From: Mixta tenebrionis
GTDB taxonomy: Bacteria > Pseudomonadota > Gammaproteobacteria > Enterobacterales > Enterobacteriaceae
Length of the DNA stretch: 64,000 bases
Assembly (NCBI RefSeq): GCF_006517625.1
Contig: NZ_VHQI01000008.1
Coordinates: 13,050-77,049 of the forward strand
Reading direction: 5' to 3'
Part shown: piece after piece, positions 41,214 to 47,071 of the stretch
How positions within the stretch are numbered: position 1 is the first letter of the stretch
Layout of the letters: every line of letters begins with the position of its first letter
Program-made: the position numbers and the translations under genes
The notes under the pieces: generated by a model
Databases searched by the model: none
Seen by the model: the letters and a program-made list of their open reading frames with translations, nothing else
Told to the model about the DNA's origin: nothing

Positions 41214-41225
41214 CGGCTTTCCTGA

Positions 41226-41669
41226 TCAGGCGTGGGGAATAATGCTGATTTTGCCGTTCTTCTCCAGAATGGCAAATTTTATCTGTTCAAGCCGTTCCAG
41301 TCCCTGCGAACTGCGCGCCGAGGCCAGAATATCCTCTTCGGTAATTCCTGCTCTTTTCGCCCGCTGCGTCAGCAGCTTGCCATCCTCCACCAGAATCAGC
41401 GAAGCGCCGTCGATCAGCAGCTCCAGGCGCGGAAACCAGTCTTTAAACTTGCCGAGCAGGATATCCATTACGATCAGGGTAATGATGGTCAGCGCCGCGC
41501 CGGTTACGGAGAAATCGTTGCCCAACAGCGCCTGCTGCGTCGCCTCGCTGATAATCAGCAACAGAATAAAATCGAAGCTGGTCATCTCCAGCAGGGTACG
41601 TCGTCCGGCGATTTTCAGCACCACCATCAGCAGAAAGTACATACTTATCGCGCGCAATACCGTTTCCAT
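41226..41669 (-). CDS. DUF421/YetF family membrane protein
   Basis: A 147-aa protein with three N-terminal hydrophobic segments (residues ~1-80) and a cytosolic domain containing the family motif LLIDGASLILVEDGKLL and then ITEEDILASARSSQGLERL. This is the YetF/YdfR/YkjA type, best known from Bacillus spores; its role in enterics is unknown. AGGAG precedes the start. It lies 9 nt after the next gene upstream, so they form a two-gene operon. Confidence 0.85.
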   Translation of the reverse strand: METVLRAISMYFLLMVVLKIAGRRTLLEMTSFDFILLLIISEATQQALLGNDFSVTGAALTIITLIVMDILLGKFKDWFPRLELLIDGASLILVEDGKLLTQRAKRAGITEEDILASARSSQGLERLEQIKFAILEKNGKISIIPHA

Positions 41670-41678
41670 ACTTTTCTC

Positions 41679-42194
41679 CTATGGATAAACCCACTGGGTA
41701 AACTGCAGCTGCGCGCCGCTACTGTCGGCGACGTTAAACCGGTAACGCCCCGGCGACTGCGGCTGCCCGCCCAGCCAGATGGAGGCGCGCGCAGTATTTG
41801 ACGCCTGATACCAGAGCGTCAGGGAATGCTCGCCGCTTTCGGCGCGCAGCGGCTGCGGCTGAATACTCTGTAGCTGAAAATTATCCACGCCGTCGCCGCT
41901 AAGAGTGAGGCGATAGGATCCAGAATGCGGCGGCCGCAGACGGATGGTCATCGCCGCGTCGCTCTGCTGGCGCGCAAAGCGCTCATACTCCACCTGCAGA
42001 TCGCCCTGCGGCGCGACGGCGCGGCGATCGCTCAGGAAGCCTTTAGAAAACAGCCCGCAGGCGCCGCCAGTTACAATAGCGATCAGTACCGCGTAGCCAA
42101 TCTGCTGTATCCGCCACTCAATACGCTGCCAGCGCATATGCTCCTGAACCGGGTAGCGGCGGTTCCGTCCTTCATCTTGCTGAAACGGGGCCAT
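41679..42194 (-). CDS. Membrane-anchored protein of unknown function
   Basis: A 171-aa protein with a cytosolic Arg/Gln-rich N-terminus (1-30), one membrane segment (~32-50, IGYAVLIAIVTGGACGLFS) and a periplasmic beta-rich domain (IRLRPPHSGSYRLTLSGDG, SLTLWYQASNTARASIWLGG, GRYRFNVAD). I recognise no named family. GGAGGAG precedes the ATG. It is directly upstream of the DUF421 gene (9-nt gap), which suggests a functional pair. Confidence 0.75.
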   Translation of the reverse strand: MAPFQQDEGRNRRYPVQEHMRWQRIEWRIQQIGYAVLIAIVTGGACGLFSKGFLSDRRAVAPQGDLQVEYERFARQQSDAAMTIRLRPPHSGSYRLTLSGDGVDNFQLQSIQPQPLRAESGEHSLTLWYQASNTARASIWLGGQPQSPGRYRFNVADSSGAQLQFTQWVYP

Positions 42195-42298
42195 TTTTTC
42201 TCCTCCAGTGACGCTTTGAGTTTAGCTGAAGCTGGATAAAGCGGCAGAATGACGTAAGCTGGTGCACTACGCGAAACAGCTAAGCAGATGGAGGAACC

Positions 42299-43111
42299 AT
42301 GCTGGAAAAGAAAATCGGCTTCATTGGCTGCGGTAATATGTCGAAAGCGATTATTGGCGGGCTGGTGGCGAGCGGCCAGATTAACGCCGCTCAAATCTGG
42401 GTCTATGACCATAAGCCAGAAACCAATCAGGCTATGGCGCAACAGTATGGTATTAACGCCGCGCAGAGCGCTGAAGAGGCGGCGCGCGAGGCGGATATCC
42501 TGTTCGGCGCGGTGAAGCCAAACGTGATTCTCAAGGTGCTGAAGGAGATCGCCGGCGCGCTGAATAAAGAGACGCTGGTGGTTTCCATCGCCGCAGGCGT
42601 CACGCTTGATGCGCTGGCGATGGCGCTGGGCCACGATCGCAAAATCGTACGCGTAATGCCGAATACGCCAGCGCTGGTAAATGAGGGGATGACATCCGTT
42701 ACGCCGAACGCGCTGGTTACCTCGGAGGAGAGCGATGAGGTGTTGGCCATTTTCAACAGCTTCGGCAAAGCTGCCCTGGTGCCGGAATACCTGATTCACG
42801 CCGTGGTTGGCGTCAGCGGCTCGGCGCCCGCCTACGTATTTATGTTTATTGAAGCGATGGCCGATGCCGCAGTGCTGGGCGGCATGCCGCGCGCGCAGGC
42901 CTATCAGTTTGCCGCGCAGGCGGTAAAAGGCGCCGCGCAGATGGTGCTGGAAACCGGCAAGCATCCCGGCGAGCTGAAGGATATGGTCTGTTCGCCGGGC
43001 GGCACTACCATTGAAGCGGTTAAGGTGCTGGAGGAGAAAGGCTTCCGCTCGGCGGTTATCGCCGCAATGGAACAGTGTATGGATCGCTCTCAGGCGCTGA
43101 GCAAAAGCTAA
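42299..43111 (+). CDS. proC: Pyrroline-5-carboxylate reductase
   Basis: A 270-aa NAD(P)H enzyme for the last step of proline synthesis. The Rossmann motif GFIGCGNM is at residues 7-14. VMPNTPALVNEGM and VGVSGSAPAYVFMFIEAMAD follow, with the C-terminal CSPGGTTIEAVKVLEE. GGAGGAAC precedes the ATG. Its upstream neighbour is divergent. Confidence 0.97.
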   Translation: MLEKKIGFIGCGNMSKAIIGGLVASGQINAAQIWVYDHKPETNQAMAQQYGINAAQSAEEAAREADILFGAVKPNVILKVLKEIAGALNKETLVVSIAAGVTLDALAMALGHDRKIVRVMPNTPALVNEGMTSVTPNALVTSEESDEVLAIFNSFGKAALVPEYLIHAVVGVSGSAPAYVFMFIEAMADAAVLGGMPRAQAYQFAAQAVKGAAQMVLETGKHPGELKDMVCSPGGTTIEAVKVLEEKGFRSAVIAAMEQCMDRSQALSKS

Positions 43112-43134
43112 ACTGCGCGCTTTCACTCCGCAGA

Positions 43135-43171
43135 ACGCAGGCGGCTAAAGTAAGTTATTCACCGCCTGCGT
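43135..43171. terminator. Inverted repeat between proC and iraP
   Basis: A 10-bp perfect stem ACGCAGGCGG / CCGCCTGCGT with a 17-nt loop, between convergent proC and iraP. There is no clear T-run, so termination by this element alone is uncertain. Confidence 0.5.
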
Positions 43172-43218
43172 CGCGTCAATCCCTACCCGACAAGAGCGAC
43201 TAAAACGCCGGAGAGCCG

Positions 43219-43479
43219 TTAATAGCGCGGATGATTCAACAATTTATCGATATAGCCGCGCAGCAAAGAGGCGTCTTCCGCGCTGGCGCCGTCCACCGCC
43301 GTCGCCGTCGCTAAAGCCTGGCCGATCCCCTGGCTCAGTTCCTGTCGCTGCTCATCGCCCAATTTGCGCAGCAGCGCCGTAACGACAATTTCCAGCGCTT
43401 CTACCTGGGCGACCAGCTCTTTTGACTCGGTCTCTTTCTCCGCCAGCTTATCCAGTAGCTCTGCAATAAGATATTTCAT
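43219..43479 (-). CDS. iraP: Anti-adapter protein IraP (sigma-S stabiliser)
   Basis: An 86-aa protein, identical in length to E. coli IraP. It starts MKYLIAELLDKLAEKE and contains ESKELVAQVEALEIVVTALL and the C-terminal GYIDKLLNHPRY. IraP binds RssB and prevents delivery of RpoS to ClpXP, notably on phosphate starvation. The 8-codon upstream extension lacks similarity. E. coli carries iraP beside phoA near proC, so synteny is partly kept although phoA, psiF and dgcC are absent here. Confidence 0.9.
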   Translation of the reverse strand: MKYLIAELLDKLAEKETESKELVAQVEALEIVVTALLRKLGDEQRQELSQGIGQALATATAVDGASAEDASLLRGYIDKLLNHPRY

Positions 43480-44496
43480 TACATCATTCCGGTAACAATG
43501 CAAAGGCAGACACTATCACTTCAATTAACAAAATAATAGCGGATGTGACTGCTGTTTGAGCTGTTTTCCCGCCGCGTAATGAAAGCGTGATGTGCCTCAT
43601 AGCGGGCCTGGATAACCGCCGCGCTTTTCGCACATCGTGCCGGCCGCGATAAACAACGCCGCCTGCAAGCCCGTCGACCACAAAGCGCCCTTTTACTTTT
43701 ATATCTGCCTTAGTTACTGAGCTAAGCAAAAATAATTAACGCCGATATAAAAAAGTAAAAAACGATTATTTTTTCGTTTTCAGATAGCGTTAAAAGTAAT
43801 ATTACCGACGGCGGAACAATAATAAAATGCGGATCTTTCTTCGCCCCAAAAACGAAAACCCCGCGCAGGGAGCAGCAGGGAGTAGCGGAGTTTACGGGTA
43901 GTTTAGCGCTTTTCAGGGAGACGCAGAGCATACCAGCTCGGGAAAATCATTAATAACAGATAACCGGTGTCTGACGCTAATTTGAACCGCCGGCGCTTTA
44001 TTGTCAATATCGCCGCAAGACAATAAACTTTAACACTTTTCCGCTGCGCTTCATTTAACCGTGGCGCGGCAAAAATTTTATTAATTCGCCCTGCTTAATC
44101 GCCAGCTAATTCTGTCTTTTTACGACGCAGACTATTAACTGCCAGCATATGTGTTATGGGCATTACGATTTATCGCTTAAGCAAAGCGAGGCGCTAAAAC
44201 AACCGTAGCGCGGGCCGGTAACGGCTGACGGCAGAATCATCCTGGATAGCAGTTTAAATAAGCTTAAACGTTTTTTATTTATGCTGCTTCATCAGCATCT
44301 TATAAAACCCTCTGTTATAACATTAAATAAATAACACTATTTTTCAAACTATTACGCCAGGACGGCGTCAAAAGAGCCGCCTGGAAAAACAGGCTGCCAC
44401 GCCTACACTTGATAGCGTTACAATGCAGAATATGCCTTGCTCAGGTAATTCATATTCTTGATGCTCACCAAACGCAACGGTAATCAGGAGAGGATT
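43480..44496. other. About 1 kb AT-rich region between iraP and the KGG protein gene
   Basis: No frame has credible signals or composition. It should hold the iraP promoter (left) and the stress promoter of the KGG gene (right). In E. coli this interval carries phoA, psiF and dgcC. Here it looks like a gap where those genes are missing. Confidence 0.6.
44403..44410 (+). promoter_or_regulatory. Sigma-S type -10 element before the KGG protein gene
   Basis: CTACACTT matches the RpoS-preferred extended -10 (CTAYACTT). It lies about 87 bp upstream of the start codon. The related yciG-type genes of E. coli are RpoS-dependent. Confidence 0.55.
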
Positions 44497-44670
44497 ATGG
44501 CAGAACATCGTGGTGGTTCAGGCAACTTCGCGGAAGACCGTGAAAAAGCCTCTGAGGCCGGTAAAAAAGGCGGAAAGCAGAGCGGCGGCAACTTCAAAAA
44601 TGACCGTGAAAAAGCATCCGAAGCGGGCAAGAAAGGAGGACAAAACAGCCACGGCGGCCGTAAGTCCTGA
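44497..44670 (+). CDS. KGG-repeat stress-induced protein (YciG/Con-10 type)
   Basis: A 57-aa highly hydrophilic protein with two copies of DREKASEAGKKGG (about residues 15-27 and 36-48), the KGG/Con-10 repeat. Relatives such as YciG and YmdF are stationary-phase or RpoS-induced, and yciG affects swarming. The strong CAGGAGAGG ribosome site supports the ATG at 44497. A sigma-S-like -10 lies upstream, which fits with the nearby iraP. Confidence 0.9.
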   Translation: MAEHRGGSGNFAEDREKASEAGKKGGKQSGGNFKNDREKASEAGKKGGQNSHGGRKS

Positions 44671-44793
44671 TCGATTTTAAGTCCGATCGCTTTAACGATG
44701 ACCGCTAACATCGCAGGTCGCCAGCCGGAGATAAATCCGCTGAGGCATCAGCCGGATGCTGGCGAATCAGCGTGCCGCGCGATTTACGGCAAT

Positions 44794-44820
44794 AAAAAAC
44801 CCGCCAGCTGGCGGGTTTCT
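44794..44820. terminator. Terminator of the csp gene (bidirectional)
   Basis: An 11-bp perfect palindromic stem AAACCCGCCAG / CTGGCGGGTTT with AAAAAA before and TTTCTTTTATT after. Confidence 0.9.
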
Positions 44821-44834
44821 TTTATTCTGGTTGC

Positions 44835-45047
44835 TTAGCGTACGGTGACGTTAGCAGCAGCCGGACCTTTCGGACCGTTTTCAATGGTGAACTCAACGTT
44901 CTGGCCTTCTTCCAGCGTTTTGAAACCCTGGTTCTGGATAGCAGAGAAGTGTACGAACACATCTTTGCTGCCGTCGGCCGGAGAAATAAAGCCGAAACCT
45001 TTCTCAGCGTTGAACCATTTTACTAAACCAGTCAGTTTTGCAGACAT
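44835..45047 (-). CDS. CspA-family cold shock RNA chaperone
   Basis: A 70-aa single cold-shock domain. RNP-1-like KGFGFISP and RNP-2-like DVFVHFSAI are intact, with [14 protein letters not shown] and [13 protein letters not shown] at the ends. It destabilises RNA structure. I cannot decide which of cspA to cspI it corresponds to. AAGGATAGACAA precedes the ATG. The long upstream region would allow a structured cold-shock leader. Confidence 0.95.
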   Translation of the reverse strand: MSAKLTGLVKWFNAEKGFGFISPADGSKDVFVHFSAIQNQGFKTLEEGQNVEFTIENGPKGPAAANVTVR

Positions 45048-45478
45048 TTGTCTATCCTTCAGTCAATTAACGCCCTGTGGGCAACAGGTTTGTGTACAGA
45101 TGTTATGAGGCACTCAGGAAGGCGATACTGAAGAAGGGATATCAGAGATAACTCTTACACTGCAGACTGCTTTACTAAAACTGCTCGCATACCCGGTTCT
45201 GTTTTAACAAACCGACGGCGTATTTACTCATAAAGGCGCGGGGAATGCAAGCAGGATTTCAATACTTTCTCGCTAAAAACGCTGCCGCTTCGCGTCAGAC
45301 GACAAAAATATTTCATTTTGTTACTGGCATTTCTTCCTGGCGGATCTATGTTTAAAAAATCGCCAGCGGCTTGCGCCATGGCGGTAAAAGGCGTGTTTCC
45401 CGCGCCCGTCCGGTAAGCGGCCATCGCTTCTGAGCGGCGCAGGCTGACGCGCTGACGTTGCGTTTTCGGAGGTCGAAC
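45048..45478. other. Regulatory interval between csp and the YmgB-like gene
   Basis: Divergent intergenic region of about 430 bases. The left ~200 presumably form the csp 5' leader; a small GCCC-aca-GGGC hairpin lies close to its ribosome site. I could not assign promoters with confidence. No coding frame is seen. Confidence 0.55.
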
Positions 45479-45730
45479 ATGAGAACACAATCCACCAGCG
45501 CCGGGCGCGAAATCACCGACTATTTTAACAGTCCGGCATGGCACGCGCCTAAAGAGGCGGAGCTGCTGGCCATCGTCATGATGGAGCTGATGCAGGCGGG
45601 CAAACCCACCACCGACAAAGCGCTGATCGCCAGCGTGATTAAAAAACTCGATCTGGAAAGAGAAGAGCACGTGCTGCAGGGCTATCGCAACGTGCTGGCG
45701 CAGCTGATGAAGGGCCTCAACCGAGGCTAA
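45479..45730 (+). CDS. YmgB/AriR-like connector protein
   Basis: An 83-aa helical protein starting MRTQSTSAGREITDYFNSPA, with ELLAIVMMELMQAGKPTTDKA and then LIASVIKKLDLE. This follows the pattern of the YmgB/AriR/YcgZ family (E. coli AriR, 88 aa). In E. coli those proteins act through the RcsCDB phosphorelay to repress motility and curli, and they affect acid resistance and biofilm. GGAGGTCGAAC precedes the ATG. Similarity is moderate. Its 3' end overlaps the convergent GNAT gene by 4 bases. Confidence 0.62.
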   Translation: MRTQSTSAGREITDYFNSPAWHAPKEAELLAIVMMELMQAGKPTTDKALIASVIKKLDLEREEHVLQGYRNVLAQLMKGLNRG

Positions 45731-46281
45731 CCGCCCGGCTTAAACCACAAATACCAGAACAGCGCGACTTCCGCCGGATGCGCATGCAGAGCGCGGTAAA
45801 GATGACGATCGATGCCGCCCAGCTCAAACCCCAACTTCTCATACAGCAGGCAGGCGGCGACGTTCGTATTCTGCGTCTCCAGCGTAACGCCGGCCAGCTG
45901 CTGCTGCTGCGCCCAGATCGCGCCCTGCGCCAGCAGCGCGCTGGCGCAGCCGCTGCGCCGAAACGCGACGTCAACGGCGATATCTTCCACCAGCGCCAGT
46001 CCGTTCCAGCGCCGGCTGATAGCCAGGTAACCCGCCGGCTGTCGATCAACCAGCGCCACGAAAAAAGCGCCGTCGCGGCTGTTAAGATAGTCGGCAAACT
46101 GCTGCGGATCGTTAAAATAATTTTTTTCACGCGGCGCTACCGCCCGCAGGCCGGCGCCAACCGGGCGATCGAATGCCGCATCCAGCTCCTGCGTCACGAT
46201 AAACCGGTAATCCAGCGCCTGAAGCGCCTGCAACAGCGTCGGCGTAGCTTCCTCTACCGCTAGCGTTTTCTTTTCCTGCAT
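45727..46281 (-). CDS. GNAT-family N-acetyltransferase
   Basis: A 184-aa acyl-CoA transferase. The N-terminal part is variable (RFIVTQELDAAFDRPVGAGL). The GNAT core has YLAISRRWNGLALVEDIAVD, the pyrophosphate loop FRRSGCASALL, LETQNTNVAACLLYEKLGFE and GGIDRHLYRAL. The layout resembles streptothricin-acetyltransferase-like members, but the substrate cannot be deduced. Confidence 0.85.
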   Translation of the reverse strand: MQEKKTLAVEEATPTLLQALQALDYRFIVTQELDAAFDRPVGAGLRAVAPREKNYFNDPQQFADYLNSRDGAFFVALVDRQPAGYLAISRRWNGLALVEDIAVDVAFRRSGCASALLAQGAIWAQQQQLAGVTLETQNTNVAACLLYEKLGFELGGIDRHLYRALHAHPAEVALFWYLWFKPGG

Positions 46282-46367
46282 TCCCCGCCCCCATCGCTTC
46301 CGCAGCCCGTTCGACCAATAATAGCCGCTGTTTTTCCCTACGTAGCCGCCGATGAACCCGCTGCGCT

Positions 46368-46395
46368 ATAAAAAAAATCCCGCACGCGGCGGGAT
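46368..46395 (-). terminator. Terminator of the I78 lipoprotein gene
   Basis: On the minus strand ATCCCGC-cgcgt-GCGGGAT is followed by TTTTTTTATAG. It lies about 100 bases past the stop of the lipoprotein gene. Confidence 0.85.
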
Positions 46396-46497
46396 AAATT
46401 AAAGACGGGCACGGTATTGTTATAGACAGGGAAATCACACAACTCCCCTTCACCCTACCCGCGACAGATGACGGCGGCATGACAGCCGTCGCCCGGT

Positions 46498-46791
46498 TCA
46501 GCCGCAGTAAACGCTGGTAATGACATCATCTTTATCGCCAAGGAAATTCAGGCGATTGAGGTTAAAATCCATCGTAACCGCAGAGTGCCAGGGGATCACG
46601 CGCACCGGGCCGTTGATATGCAGGCCGTTTACGGCGGTTAACGGTTTGCCGACATAGTTTTGATAATCGGCGGCGCCGCAGCGGTTATTCTCTACATCAA
46701 CCGCCGCCGTATCGGCGCCCTTTTGCGCATGCTGACAGGCCGCCAGTGTAAAAAGCGCCATCACCAGCGCCGCTTTGCCATAACCTTTCAA
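46498..46791 (-). CDS. I78 peptidase-inhibitor-like lipoprotein
   Basis: A 97-aa protein. The signal peptide MKGYGKAALVMALFTLAA is followed by lipobox Cys19 and an Inhibitor-I78 domain: CGAADYQNYVGKPLTAV, PVRVIPWHSAVTMDFNLNRL and DKDDVITSVYCG, with two cysteines that may bond. The family inhibits subtilisin/chymotrypsin-type proteases. The start codon is TTG, with AAGGAG 7 nt upstream. It may protect the envelope from exogenous proteases. Confidence 0.85.
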   Translation of the reverse strand: MKGYGKAALVMALFTLAACQHAQKGADTAAVDVENNRCGAADYQNYVGKPLTAVNGLHINGPVRVIPWHSAVTMDFNLNRLNFLGDKDDVITSVYCG

Positions 46792-46938
46792 CGTGATTCT
46801 CCTTTTGCATCTGTGTTTCGCACATCGGCTTTAAAGCGTAACAGATCGTCGAAAGAATGCCGCCCGTTTTAGCATCGCCTGCCACAGGCCCAGCGGCAAA
46901 AGTGGCACAAATAGCGCAAATTATGCGCACCTGCTGCG

Positions 46939-46967
46939 TATAATCGTCTAAGATTAATCTTAGGAGG
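46939..46967 (+). promoter_or_regulatory. TATAAT box followed by RcsAB-like palindrome and Shine-Dalgarno
   Basis: A perfect -10 TATAAT (46939-46944) is followed 3 nt later by the 16-bp perfect palindrome CTAAGATTAATCTTAG (46948-46963). Its core TAAGATTAATCTTA matches the RcsAB box TAAGAATATTCCTA at 11 of 14 positions. The AGGAGG at 46962-46967 overlaps its right end. Protein binding there would block initiation; as RNA the palindrome could touch the ribosome site. No good -35 is seen. Confidence 0.55.
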
Positions 46968-46973
46968 TGCGTT

Positions 46974-47039
46974 ATGGAACTGGCTATTTTTATCGGCTTT
47001 GCGGCGCTGATGACCTGCGTAGCGGTTCGCGTCCGTTAA
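46974..47039 (+). CDS. Candidate 21-aa small membrane protein
   Basis: The frame encodes MELAIFIGFAALMTCVAVRV plus a final R. It is a single hydrophobic span with a positively charged C-terminus, typical of enteric mini-membrane proteins. AGGAGG lies 6 nt before the ATG and a perfect TATAAT lies further upstream. A stem-loop follows directly. All three expression signals line up, which is unlikely by chance. I know no homologue. Confidence 0.6.
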   Translation: MELAIFIGFAALMTCVAVRVR

Positions 47040-47046
47040 GCGCCTT

Positions 47047-47071
47047 AACGGGTCAGCCTGGCTGGCCCGTT
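47047..47071 (+). terminator. Stem-loop after the 21-aa gene
   Basis: AACGGGTCAGCC and GGCTGGCCCGTT pair over 12 bp with one G-U wobble around a single central base. It is followed by GCTTTCCC rather than a full T-run. It overlaps the 3' end of the convergent GGDEF-EAL gene (stop at 47053). Confidence 0.55.

Noticed and set aside
45717-46130. 137-codon minus-strand Trp/Arg-rich frame
   Set aside because: Out-of-frame shadow of the GNAT gene, whose motifs are clear.
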